This document shows, piece by piece, positions 12,303-26,618 of a DNA stretch of 48,082 nucleotides. The stretch is taken from NCBI GenBank assembly GCA_018398765.1, contig JAHBMJ010000151.1, forward strand, positions 1 to 48,082. The letters run 5' to 3'. The first letter of the stretch is position 1; the number at the start of each line of letters is the position of its first letter. This stretch comes from Chromera velia (lineage: Eukaryota; Sar; Chromeraceae). The position numbers were made by a program, and so were the translations under genes. The notes beneath the pieces were generated by a model. The model made no database searches. It saw nothing but the letters and a program-made list of their open reading frames with translations, and was not told the DNA's origin.

Positions 12303-15300
12303 GCACGCACAAAGACAAAGAGAGTATAAAAGAGTACACGGGTTTCCGGATGAAGTCTAGCTCAATGTCGGCGTACAAAATCCGCAGAGTGCGTGCAATG
12401 AAACGAAACGAAATTCTTTTTTCGCAAGCTCCAGAAAGTATCCATGGGTCCATGCATGCAGAGTCAAGGGAAACTGTCAGAATGCGCAACTCTTCTTTCC
12501 TTACGCCGAGTCTGTCTGAATTCTTCGGTTGAATTAAGGAGCAAAAATGCAAGTACTATACACTCACGCATGCATGCATGCATGCATGGGAAAGAAAGAG
12601 AAAAGGAACCCACAGGCATGGGGAGGGAGTGTGCGGAGTCTGCCCAGCCCGGCCAGTCGGTGTCGTCTCCCTGCGGAATTCCCCCCACGACTGTGTTCTC
12701 GATCCTGGACACGCTCTTCTGGATGGCGTTCTCGACAGCGCCCTCCTTGTGCATCATGGTGTTGTGGTTGTAGTACGCGCTAAAGCTGCAAGTCGAATTC
12801 AGGTGTATCAGAACTGATATGGCTTGCATGCAGTCAAAGTAATCAATGGATTCATTAGTTCAGCAGTACATCTATGACTATGATATTCTTTCATGCAGTC
12901 AAGTAAATGGATCGATCGAACCTGAAGGAGAGATAGAGAGACCAGATAGCGATCCACCCTAAGAAGACTTCAATCAGGAAGAGCCCAACATGCAACGGTC
13001 AGTTTGTTGATCAGAGTCACTGTGCCATGGTAAATTTGACATGCGGAACCTGTACATATGCACACAGTCACGAGGGAACTACGGGCAAGTACGAATAAAC
13101 CAGACATGCAGAACCTATACGCACAGTCAGGAGGGAAGCACGGGCAAGTACGAATAGACCAGACATGCAGAACCTATACACACACTCAGGGGGAACTACG
13201 GGCAAGCAGGAGTAGACCAGACTCACGCCCAGTCAACCGCGCCAGTTCCAGTGAGCGAAAGGGGGTTCTTCTTCAGACCCGAGCTGGAGCCAGAGGACTC
13301 GAGCGGAACGTCGCCCGACTCAGCTGGGGAGGCGAGCAACGCACTGGCTGATCTTCCGCTTGTTGCGGTGGCATCGTGGGAGCTGCTGCCCAGAGCGAGC
13401 ATGGCCTCTGCCCTCCTGTTGGCGTCGTCGACGTCGTCAGGCAGGTTCATGAAGGATGTGGACCACACGCGCTCACACCTGAAGGTATGCATCACACAGA
13501 ACGAACAAGTGAGTGTACATGCAGGATAGGACAGTTGGATTCTTACACAAACATGTTGCACAGTGTATGCTTCAAGTGATCATGTGATACAACATGATAC
13601 AACAGGGGGCTGCATGCCGGCGGGCAGAACAGACGTACATGTTCTACGGTATTGGAAGATGCAGAAGAAAGAAACTCCGGTATGAAGTCGAGTGACACTT
13701 GAGTATTAACAAAAGAAAGACAGCTAGGGGACGGAGCGGACGAAATGCTGTCGTAAGGGGGGGTGCAAAAAGCATTTCTTTTCTGTTTCCCTTCAGACGG
13801 CAAACCACAACGCATGAGGGAGAAAGGATTCAGACATTCACACGCTTTCAATGGGGCCGGAACCAGAGACATGCACACACTCTCAAGGTAATTTTTGAGG
13901 TTGAATCTCCACCGAGTGACTTGAACACCATTCATGAACAGATATGCAGAACGACGAAAAAATCTTGCTGCACGCGTACCTCTTGCTCTCTTCATCAGGG
14001 GACGAGAGCCGGTGGCTGAGCGCAGAGGTCGTTGGCAATGCCCTGCTGCCGTCCTCAGAACTAGAAGAAGAGTCTGCATGCCATTGGGCTGCCCCAGCGG
14101 ATCTGGAGCTGCTGCCGCCCTCTTTCGCCCGGGGCTCCCCGCTGGCCTCCCGGGTGCCCTTTCCCCTTTCGTTCTTCGAGACGGAGAGGAGTTCCTCCAC
14201 CCGCCCCTTCTCTTCCTCTATGGCGGAGTCCAGTGCAGCCAGCCTCTTGCTCAGCCCCTCCGGGGAACGAGTCTGAGCAGCCTCCGTACCTGCATGCAAT
14301 AATGATGGCAGGGGAAGAGATGAAGATGAAATTCACACGGAGAGCTAAGCTGCCCCCACGCAGCAGATAGATAGATAGATAGATAGATAGAGCACTCCCT
14401 ACTTTCTCTGGAGATTGAATAAATGCACGAATCAAGGAATGGATGAATGTGTCCTCTGCCTTTCGCGCCCGAGGACACAAAGAAAGTGGCCTGCCAAGAG
14501 GAGAATCACTAAATTAGTTACTGAACAAAGAACGAATGAATGCATGAATGAGCGATCTCGACTGACCCCCTGTCTTCAGATCCTCGCCCTCCAGTGGCAG
14601 AGGAAACGGAGGAAGAGAACTTCCCGTCAGGGAGTGGAGCGTTGTGGAGAGCCGCTCGTGTCTCTGCAGACAGCCAGGTATTCATTCACGCATGCAGGCA
14701 TGAATTCTTGCTGTAACATGCACGAACGAATCAATCCGCGTTTGAATCGAAAATAACAGTTTCTTTGTCCGACTTCTTGGAGTGTTGCTAAGAGCCGCTC
14801 GCGCTTCTGCAGGTCGGCAGGGCAATTCTTTCCTTTGTTCCTTCCTTGTTGCTCTCACAGACAGAAAAGCGATTGGTTCAATCACGCCATACATCATCGC
14901 GCCGGCCTGCATGCATGCCCCTGTGCCCTCTCTCTGTCGACACGAATGCATTAATTGTGCATGCTTGTACCGATACAATGCATATAGTACTTTAGACTGC
15001 CAGCTGACTTCAGCCTTCTGGAGTAGCATCTCTCCGAGGGAAGCCTTGACGCCCACATCTCGGATCGATGAACCGCTCTGCTTCTTTTCGGACTTCTTGG
15101 GCATCGCTGCCTCCACGTCATCGCCCTTCTTGATGATGCAGTACGCGGTGTTGCACGCCTCCTGCAGGGAGAAAGGGAGGGGAGGGGACCGAACGAAAGG
15201 ATAAGCAGGATTAAGCTAGCCATCGTGCAGTAAAGAGACGACACAGACACCAAAGGCCCCCGAAGGAGACGCTGCACTGACAAAGACGCATTCCTTCTCT

Positions 15301-18300
15301 CTATCTCTCTCTGTTGTCAGAAGGGAGGCAAGAAAAAGAGAAATAAAAAAAGAAAGAAGCAAAGACAGACGGACAGACAGAAAGAAACACACACACACAC
15401 ACAGAGAGAGAGAGGGGGGGGGGGGGGGGNNNNNNNNNNNNNNNNNNNNNNNNNNNNNNNNNNNNNNNNNNNNNNNNNNNNNNNNNNNNNNNNNNNNNNN
15501 NNNNNNGGGGGGGGGGGGGGGGAGGGAGAGAGAGAGAGAGAGGGAGAGAGAGAGAGGAAGAGAGAGAGAGCGAGAGAGAGAGTGAGAGAGAGGGAGAGAG
15601 CGACAGACATCGGGTTCTTCCAGAGAAGAGTCGCGCCCTATGCCTAGGGCGGCATCCACGTGCCTCGTGAAATCGTTCGAGTACGCCGACAGCCTCTCAA
15701 CCGACTGGTCGCCCATGGACACCACGTGCCGGAGACGGGCCCCCACCTGCGTGAATACGTTGATATGAAATTGATTCCATTATGCAGACAAGCACATACA
15801 CCAACACAAAAACATCTGAATCAATCAATAAATCAACCAATGAATACACCGCCTGGACGACCTGTGGGGGAGAGCACACCTTCTTCCATTTGTATTTGTA
15901 TGTCATGCCTCTTTATGTATTGACATGGGGATTTACTTGCCTGCATGAAACGTCGTTTATTTGACATCATCAAATTACATAATAAATACGTATGAGGGAG
16001 GGAAACGCGTACGAACCAACCAACCTGCATCTCTGTAATGATGTGCGTTCCGAAGACCTTAAAGAAGGTCTGGTACTTCAGGAAGTTCGCCGAACATGTT
16101 TCTGTGGCTCCACAGACCTGAGAGCAAGAGAGCGCAAGGTGAGCGATTGAATTCGAGAACGGTCGCGATCATGCTTGTGCAGCTGCAGAGCCCACACACA
16201 CAAGCAGACAGCTCAAGGGCAAAGGAATGAACTCAAAAGCTATGCATGCGTTGATCAGAGACATGCATGAACAAACACACACACACGCACCTGCTGGCAG
16301 GTGGTGCTGCCGGTTAGGTTGGGCACGTTGATCACCCACTGGTCGAGGCCGCCGACTTCAGTGCGTCTCTTCACCTGCACGCCAGAGAGAGCCAGAGCAC
16401 CAATAAATGGCCACGCGGGCAGAAACATACATGCATACGTGGATCGAGAAAGGGATACCACCAGGGCGGAGAAAAACAAATGCGTCAATATAACTTTACA
16501 GACTCTCTCCTCCTCTGCTCTCCTTTTACGGATGTAGCAAGTGAGGCAGTCAGGGTACCGAGTCGGATGGATGCGAGTGTATGTATCCACTCTGCATGAG
16601 TGAGTGAGTGAGTGGCTCAGTTACTGCATGTACACATTGCAGACTCGAGTCTGCATGGGGCTCACGTTCTCTCACGTACCTCGTCAGCCGACAGGGTGCC
16701 CGTCACATTCAGTCTATACCACTTGATGTCTTGCCCAACGTTCCCTGACTCGTCTTTAAGTCGGTAGAACCTCGTCTGACCTGCATGCATGCATGTATGC
16801 ACACTTGTTTGAATGTTTTTTTCAACACATGCTTTGCGGGAGGGTGGAAGCAATCCAGGTAAAAAAAACCACGAAACACAGACAGTTCTCTCTTTCAGGC
16901 CTGGGGTCTCATTCCTCCCTCCCTCCCTCCGGCTTTCTTACCAGGCGAGTCGGCCAGCGCCGGGTCGTAGCACTCGCAGAATGCGTGCTTCGTGAAGTCC
17001 GTGATCTGCTCGGAGCAGCGGGTGGACTCGGACTTCTCGGGGTCCGAGAGAATGTGGGACGTCAGCTCTCGGTACCTGCATTCACCCATCCATCCATCCA
17101 TCCGTCCATACACTGCTTCTTTCTGCTAGTGAGACGCAAATATGCACGCACGCCTGTGCCTGTCTATTTCCTTGACATTGGCTCTAGAAGAGCAAGAACA
17201 GATCGATCGGAAAGAAGGACGGCGGTTGCTTCCCAGAATCTAATTGATTGTGTGTGAGTGTTTTTTTTTTTTACACTCATAGGCAGAGTCTCATGAGTAC
17301 CGTCCGACAACAGACACGCAGAAACCGAAATGCAATAGAAAAGCAGCGCACCCAGTCACTCAACGAGACGTACGGATCACGAAAAATAAGTTGACTTGCC
17401 GTCTGCACTGCTTTTTTCAGTCCTGGCGCTTCGCAACCCAGAAGGAATAATCTGATGAAGTGGGGCGGTCAGTCAACCAAACAACCCATGCACTCACGCA
17501 CATGCAGTCACATGCAGTGACTACATGACGTACCCACCGTTTGCACTGCTTGCAGTCCACGTATTTCTGAGGAAGGTCGAGGAGGGCCTTGACGACCTCC
17601 GCCGTGGGTCTCCAGGGGAGGTAGGGGGAGAGGGCAGCCTTGTAGACGACACAGTAGGCGACCTGCTGGAACTCTGTCTCCTGGTTCCGCGAGATGGTCG
17701 CGGTCTGGTTAGATTTATGCAGTTCATGCATGCAGAGAGAATTAAGGGGAAGAACTGGGAAGAGAGAATTAGTGAAGTCTTGTTCGCTGATTCCCGCATC
17801 GATACATTCTACGCATGCATGGGCAGACACATTGTACATTTCGACACACTCACGCACTCACTCACTCTTTCTCACACACACAGACACACACTCACACGCA
17901 CATGCACGCGCACACACGCACATGCACACGCACACTCACACACAAACACACACGCGCACGCACGCACATGCTCTCACGCAAGTACACGCACACGAACACG
18001 CACGCTCGCACGCAAAAACACGCGCACGCAGGGCCTCTCTTTTTCAATGAAACCGGAATGGGGCCTCTCCCTTGGTTCCGCCTCTGCATAGTCTCTTTTG
18101 CATCCCAGTCTGTCCCACAGAAAAAAGTCCGCATGCCACCAAGGTCAGGAGGTGTGTCTTGTGCTTCACGGACATCGTTTTTCCTTTGAGGCGGCACCGA
18201 CCTTCGATTGCGCTTGAACGCGCGAACGAACCGACAAATGAGAGATTCATGCATGCATGTGCGTAGCAAAAAAGCCAGTGAAGGGCCGGCATCAAGAGAC

Positions 18301-21300
18301 CCGGCTCCTTCGATTGTCAGCGACTGAGTGCGCTCTTGAAAACAGCAGGAAGAGGTTCTCAATTATAAATGACAGGAGAGCAAAACAACCCAACGGACCC
18401 ACCTCCGACGACTGCGCTTCAGTCTGCCCCCCACTCGCTGAAGCCGAGAACTGCATACAGCACAGACATGCAAACAGAAATGCACTGATCTATCAATGGA
18501 CACACACAGGGAGCAGAAACACACCTGGAAGCCTGCGAATCAACAGAGATAGACGTTCAGACCCTGCGCCCCGCCATGAAGATTCTCGACGTCGCAATCA
18601 GTCCATTTTCCCGACTTCTAATGAATTGAATGATCTGATTTCCACTATGAAATAAACCAGTGAAAAGAAAATTCATCAATGAATTTCATGTAGAGAGACA
18701 TGCCTTGCCCGCCGCTACAAAGATCCCCGTGAGCGCAAGACTCGCCCCCGCGTTGTGCTCTTCGAAACCGCTACTGGCAGATGTTACGCCTTGCGCGTCC
18801 GAAATTTCCTGCAGGAGAGAATACACGCAGACCATGCGATTCTTGAAACACCTTATATATTTGACAAACACCATGCAGACATGTTTTCCCCTCAGTCAAT
18901 TGGAGATTGGACATTCCACCAGCTCCCGAGATTTCGGGCAATAAAAAAGAGACCCGGATGCAGACATCATAGGATCGTATGTACATCGATCGAAGTATCC
19001 AGAATCCTGTTTCTTAACCGACTTTTTCCAGACCAAGCACGCCTTCAACGTGAAGAGTCCCCCCTTCTGCGCCAATGCATACGCAAAAGCTACTTTTTTC
19101 TTCGACAAAAACAAAGATAGAGAAGAGGCGAGCAGTGATCCATCTGCTGAGCATGCCAAAATTAACTGATCGATCTACCTGCATCTGGTTGCTCCTGTAG
19201 CACGCGTATGTGGGGAGCAAATGGGCCTCCGTTGGTTTGTTCCACTTCCCGTCCGCAGAGGTCTCCCCCTCCCACGAGAGACCGATCGCGGGACTGCGGA
19301 ACCCCGGGTCAATCAGGCCCTTGCCCGACTCCTCCCCCCACACGTTGCCCTCCATGATGTCGTACCTGCAAGCAGGCACGTATATGAAGGGAGGGATCCG
19401 GGGAGGGGAGGGATGCGTCCCTGCAGGCATGCATGCATTGATGGATGGACTCATTACGTCTCTCCTGCACCCATGACGATGTAAGGAAGTCGAAATTCAA
19501 TCTGGGGGAGAATTTTCAACTGAAATGCTTCCACGCATGCACTCACCCAAGACCGAGGTAATCGATGGAGGGGGGTCTGTCTCCGTCTCCCTCCTCCCCC
19601 AGTTCGGCGTCGTGCCAGCTCTCAGGCCTGTAGGTGGCGGTGGTTGTGGTGGAGGTGATAGAGGGGTCGCTCTCCGTCTCTGCCCCCGAGTCGAGCTGCA
19701 CGGCTGCCGCCCTGTGCCCCTTCCGCTTTCTTCCTGCATGCATGCATGCAGTGGGACTTGTTTACTTTTCTCGATCGGGTTCATAGAGGATTGCCATGAA
19801 GATTCTGAAGAACACACAAGAATGAAAACGCGATTTCCTGACTTGTAGATCTCTACTCCTTACCGATTGCTGATTCCAACCATGGTTCATTCCAGCATGC
19901 ATGTGTCTTCTCCTGCATGTTCCAATCAGGCGTCTGCCCTTAAGTCCTACACGCCCATTCTCAATTTCCCGTGCATGAGCTGCACCGTAGTGCTCCGACA
20001 AAATAAACTCGCATTTTGTGGGTTTATGAAAAAACATCTATATCATACATACATGCATGCACTCAATTGTCTACCAACCTGCTCCCCGATGCCCCGCGTG
20101 GTGGGCCGGGGGGTGGCGGATGAGGCTGCGGTCGGACAGAGAGTCCAGCTTCTCTCTGTGGTGCTCGTGCATCTTCTGAATGAGCATCTCCGGAGAGAGA
20201 CCGAAGGAATCCAGAGTGTCCCCAAGACTCGCGAGGCCGCCCTTCTCCTTCTCGCGCCTGCCTGACTCTGCCTCAGAATCTGCACGCAGGCTTATTTAAA
20301 TTTGTGAGTTCTTCTGGAGGGTCTCTATAGGATTGTCTCTTTCGGTCATCCGTTTTTTCTCTTTCGGTCACCCGTTTTTGAAGACTCTGTCCACGCTTTT
20401 CATCTATGGCCTTGCTGATTGCTTGTCAATTCGGAGCGGAAGAAAGCAGAAAAGGGGCGCTTGACGTAGCTCACCTTGAGAGGCGTTAAAGAGAACCTCG
20501 ACCTTCGAGTGCGATCTGAACGTCTTTGCCTTCGTCTTCCCCTCCTGCTCGCCCTGCTTTTCAGCTTCTCCCTGGGAGAGCATGACGGACGGCTTCAGGG
20601 CGGCTTCAGCACCCTCCGACAGACCGGGGGTCAGCCAATTGGCCTCCCCTACTGTCTCTGCAGGTCGGTAGCACCCCAAGAAGCCAAAGTGGGCCTCGAA
20701 GCAGCACTTCATCAGCCCACATCTGCACATGCACGGAAGGGCAGGTGGATGGTATGAGAGAGAACAATATATGATGATACGAGAACGGTGATACAATCAT
20801 GCATGGAGCGCGCAGCGCGCGGGACATGCAGTAGGGTGGGTGCACCTGCATGTATGTACAGAAAAGAAAGGAGGGCAGTCGGGCCCCGACTCTCCAACAT
20901 CCTTCCTCAATCGATGGTTTCTGCGCCAGGGCCGGGAGGAGGAGGAGAAAAAATACACAATTCATTTCGTTCAGAGGGGAAGCTCGTCTCTCTCGGAAAG
21001 GCGCCCTCTCTTTTTTTTTCTTCAGACAGACTTCACAAAGCCGACGATTCCGACTGAATCGTTTGACTCTCAATGAAGCATTCACGTGCATGCATGAGAG
21101 TAATTTAGAAGCTCTGAAAACCTGGACGCAGTGCGAGCTCTCCTGCAGGCTTCTTTCTGGGACAACGTCGACGTCCGGTTTTTGGAACAAATACAAATGA
21201 AAGAAACCGAATGCATCCATGCATGCCTTCATTCTGCTTCTCCTTCTAGTCTTCCCTTGAGTGCGCACCCAAACCACTACACCAAATGAAGACCCCAACA

Positions 21301-23774
21301 AAACGATGCACCCCCCCCTCAACACACACATACATGCATACCCACACAGAAAAAAAGAAAAAAGAGAGAACGAACAAACAAACAGACAAACAAACGGACT
21401 CCTCCTGCTCCTTCTTCCAGTCTCCCGTGAGGAGCGCGTCTTTGTTGTAGAAGAAGGCACCGCAGGGGACGCGCTTTTTCACGTCCAGCTGGCACTGGGG
21501 GTTCACCTGCAGCATGGATTCATGATCGATACGTGCAGAATTCAGAGGATTAATTCGTTCCTCTGATGCATCCATCATCATTCAAGAGGAGACTCCTACT
21601 CGGACAGGACAGGCACACGTCAAACCGCCTGTCAGTGACACGGAAGAAAATGAAGCAACGCCCCCCTTGCGATCGCTAGAGCCTGCAGCAACAAGCGTGG
21701 TCACTAGCTCAATGTGACCTTTCTTCAATTCATTCATATTAATATGTCGTGAATGCCGCGCCCTTCCGAGGCCGGCCATCCTTCCGCAGCTTTGCAAATT
21801 ATAGTTCCTCAGTTTTCTGATGAATGTCAATTCCCATGTATAACCTCATGAACCCTCGATCCCTCCTACCTCGAACGCCGTCTCCTTCAGAACGATCCGG
21901 CCGCAGCTGCGTCCGTCCCTCTGGAGTTCGAACATCTCGGGGCACGTGCACCTGCACTCCATGCATTTGTGTGAAAACATGTTTCACTTCCTTCATCCAC
22001 GGGATCAACTCTTTTTCATCAACATTTGAATTTCAAGCGCATGCATGTGAAAACAATACATTCATGCATATTTCTTCACCCACCTCTCAGCCTACTTAAG
22101 TTTGCGCGTGCATGTGCATGTATGTAGAATTACATGCATGCGAGTTCGTCTTCGAGCGGAACCAGGGGAAGGAAGACCTCTTCTTAATTCAATGCCATCC
22201 ATATGCACACATACATGAATGTAAACACGATGTTTGCATATCTGTACATCTTCATTTTCTCCGCTGCCCCACGCACCTTGCCCTCGTGTTGGTCTGCACG
22301 TTCGTCTTCTTGTCGAATATGGGCACCAACTCGCAGCCCCCTTTGCAGCCCCTCACAGTGCACCTATCCAGGTACACATCCTCACCAACAAAACTGCAAG
22401 CAGCACAGAGAGGCGAAGAGATGCAGGCATCAGTCATTGGTCGATGCCAAGGAACAGCAAAGTTGCATTGACCTTTAGTCATTCACATGAATATCTGCGT
22501 AAAAAGAGAGACTGCCGGACTTCCTCGACCCCTCTCCGGAAAGACAGACAACCAGACTAAAATTTTGAAGGAAGAACACTGCATCAATCAATTAATTAGT
22601 CAACGCTGAATGAAGAGCTGGATGGATGGATGGATGGAAGGAGAGATCAAATGCATTGACCGAGAGGGCCCTCCTTGCACTGACTTTGCTCGCGGCTTGG
22701 GGGGGAACTGTGCCACTCGGCCGTTCTGCGCCTGTTCAATCCAACCCCCCCCCGCGTAGTTCCAAGCCTTCCCCTGGAACGCCCCCGTCAGGCCCTTCAC
22801 TGAGAACGAAGAAGGAAACCAGGCGTCCTTGCTCAGAGCCTTCACCCTCAAACCGTTCACCTGCAGACCTCACATTAATTTCAATACGGTCTACCTAGCT
22901 TCGTTCGCACCCCTACATACATGCACCCTTGCAAAGGAGACAGAGAAAACAAAAAAAAGGATGGATGAATCGGGAGCCATTCCTCGTTCATTGCTCAGGG
23001 GATATCTTACAAGGTTCGTCGAAACATGTACGACAGAGACGAAACCAAAGAACGTGGATTGAACAACGCCAATTAATCTGACCAAGAAACTACACCCATG
23101 CTTGCATGCCATACCCCCCCCGGGCCACCCATGCACCCACCTTGAACTCCGGGTCTTCCATCAATTCAGGGAATGTCAGCTCCAGCCAGCCGCTGCCCTT
23201 CCCGGGCGTGCCGATATGGTCTTTGGTCAGCACGAAGGGCTTCGAAAGGCACCTGACAGTTTATGTGTGTAAATCATACTATCAACGTGTATATGCGTAT
23301 ATGAAAGTATGTGTATGTGTGTACATTGTACAGCACGGAATTAAGGGCTTCGAGAGGCACCTGGAGGCCATGCAAGGATCATTAAAATCTGTTGTTTTTT
23401 ACTCCTGCATGTCATTTAATTTGCATGGTGCTCTCTGTTTTCATGACAGAGGGAGGAAGGGACGAAGGGGCGGGAGGGAGGGAGGGTGACTCGCAGGCAA
23501 AAAGTGATCGAGGCATGTTTCTTTTTTCCTTCTTGTTTTACGTGTTCCTGATAAATCGTAACAAACATCGAGAAAAGAAAAGGAAAAACATGCACAAAAA
23601 GGGAGCCAAAAAAAGTCATGCAGCATGAAAAGAAAGAGAGAAAGACACATACAAACCTGGAGGGCGCCTCGCAGGCGTATACTTCCACTGGGCCTGCGCT
23701 CGCACAGTCGGCCGACTGGGAGTGGGTCGACACGTGCAGTGCGAGCTTCGGTCCGATCTGCACACACATGCGCG

Positions 23775-23816
<42 letters not shown>

Positions 23817-26568
23817 GACACACAGACAGACAGACAGACAGACTATATGTTTCTTCTTCTTCTCCCTTCTTTTCTTCATGAACACAACAGACAAAAGGAA
23901 GAAAGAACAAAGACAAAAGAACAGCACCAACAATCAAACAGCGTGGGCAGGGGGCCCGAAAGGTGAGAGTTAAGCGCCCCTTGCCTCTCCACCTCCCGAC
24001 AGACTTTCACGTGATCACTGGTTTCACACGCTACCAGACAGACACACACACAGACAGACAGACAGACACAGACAGACAGACAGACAGACAGAGTGAGAGA
24101 TAGGGGGAGAGAGAGAGAGAGAGAGAGAAGAGAGAGAGGGAGGACCTATCAGAAGCTGACTGACGTGGTTTTGAATTTTTCTTACTTGAAAGCTGATTCC
24201 TTTTTGGGCAGATACGAAGCAAGATTTGGTTCGTCGCTTCACTGACTTTTCACCAATTTGTGTTCTTTGGTAAGACAAATTAAGGGCATGCAGACTAGCT
24301 GACATGCAGAGAAGAGTCTGTGAATAAAATCGTCACTTCGATCGATGCATGACTCCCCCCCGGCCGACCTCATTAGAGACGAGCACGGTCAGTGAGTGTT
24401 GGAGAGAAGGCAGAGCGAGAGAAACATACACAAAGGAAAAGATAAATCCTGACACACAGAAAGGCCAAATACGTATGCGAAAACCCATCCATCCATGCAC
24501 ATGCATGACCGCATGCACGTGCGCACGTTGTGATCAGGGAAGAAGCAGCCGAGGTAGTCGGGCCGTGCCTCGAAGCAGCACCCGAGGGCCTCGCACTCAG
24601 CCTGCTGGGGCTCCCAGTCTCCCTTCCACAGGGCCTCTGGGAGGAACTGGAGAGCACCGCACTCTTTCCTGTCCCCGATCTCCACGTTCCTGCGCGAAAG
24701 CACATGCAGTGGGCCATTGCAACAACTTTATCTTTATTCTATTCACAGATAGATGTGAATCTACATGACGCAACGGTGGGACAGCAGGACCCCGCGCTAG
24801 TCTTTTTGGTCCCCTATGTCCCTGCACCTGCAGGGACGCTGAATAGTCACGAGCAGTCAGCAGATGTTCTGCTGCATTCAGCAGATCTGTGACCTCTTCC
24901 TGTAATTCGTGTACACGTCTCTTTGTCTCGTATCCATGCATCTGCAGTGAATCGTCTCCGAGCGTTCTGTCCCGAACGACCCTCCTTTTTCGGGCCTTAC
25001 CGGGCAGCATGCCATGCAAATAAATATTGATATATGTAGAGAGAGAGAGGGAAGGGAAGAAAATGTGCCCATTGACGGACCCGCATTCGTTCTTACAAGC
25101 CCCCCTTTTGGGAGTCGATCGCACTTATCCAAAAAATCTCGCGAGCACCGGACAAGTACACACCCATGCATGTACATAGCCCGACACACGCATGCATGCA
25201 TGAATGCCTGCAGGGCTGAACTACCTACCGGCACTCCGGCACAGTGGCGAGTGCCCTCCTGGGAATGTTCGTGTACCCGCACGTGCGCTGGTCTTCCATC
25301 AGCTCCATCCCTGTGGAAGAGCAGAAGCACTCTGCCTCGTCGAAGCGGTGCCTGCCCGCGGCGTCAAACTGCCCCCTCTCTCTGCAAGCAACAATTAATC
25401 CATTCGAGGGAGCTAGAACCCTACCGGGAGATTTATGCAGACATATTTCTTAATTCATCAAGAGAAAAAAAAACAATGTCTCTGTCCACCCAAAACGAGG
25501 TAGAGAGAATTAACTGGACGCATCCGAACCAACCCCTTTATGGCATGTGCCCCCCCCCTTCACTCCTTTATTGCATGTGGATAGACTTTTCTGCTTGGGG
25601 TAAGGCCGCACAGTAGTTGCATGCTCATACAAAACAAGAAGTACCCATTTCTTTGTCTGTTTTTGCACGAAGAAAGTTGTGGATAAAGAGAGAAAAAGAC
25701 AGTAAGAAAGAAAGAAAGAAAGCAGGGAGCAAAGAAAACACAAAGGAAAGAAAGAAAGCAGGACGGAAGGAAGGAGAGACAAGCAGACAGACAGAAAGCG
25801 ACCCCATGCTTTCACTCTGACCTGCATTGGTCCGCACACCCCGCGGTCAGGCATGCGCTGAGATAGACTCTCCCCCCCACCCACAGCGGTTTGGGGTCAG
25901 AAGGGTACCTCGCAGTCTCCGCAGCAGTGGGGGGACCCCGGGTGGTCAGCTCACCTGCCGTCTCGGTGCCCCCCTTCTCCAGCCACCCGTTCCCCGGGAA
26001 GTTCCAGGAGCGTCCCTTGAAGGCCCCACTGAGGCCCTCCACTACGAACCTGTCGGGGAACCAGGCGTCTCCAGAGTCCGACACCAGCTTCAGTCCGCTC
26101 ACCTTGAAGTCGGCGTCCTGAGCGAGCTCCGGAAAGTTCACGATCTTCTTAGGGCTGTCCTTACCAGCCTGCAATAGCGAGGACGCAGAGAATCCCCCCT
26201 CTCTCTCTCTGTGTGTGTGTGTGTGTATGTGTGTGTGTGTGTGTTTGTGTGTGTGCGCGAGTGCAAGGAGACAGCGTTCTGTCTCGAGAAGCTGACTGTC
26301 GTCTACTTTCCCCGTCGAAGAAGAAAAATTGTAATATCCACCTGTCCGTGAAATCTATTCACACAAAAGAAAACAAGCGCCTCCGTAAAAACAAAAGCAC
26401 ACCACTGCATGCTCTCCTTGGAAAAGGTATAAAGCAGACGACACTAAAACGGGAAAAACATGCTTAGTTGCACACACAAAAAGACATCCAAGGGTAATCA
26501 AAAACAAGGGCAAAACAAAAAAGAGGAGGACGCGACTCCCCTTGTCACCATAGGCCACAAACCACACA

Positions 26569-26618
<50 letters not shown>

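Noticed and set aside
18906-18960. Echo of the E54 start (GAAATCTCGG-like block)
   Set aside because: The match to GAAATTTCGGACGCG is short and the rest does not align convincingly by eye.
20606-21460. Minus-strand ORF of 284 codons
   Set aside because: It reads through introns in the wrong frame; the trefoil residues [17 protein letters not shown] lie in another frame that fits the splice phases.
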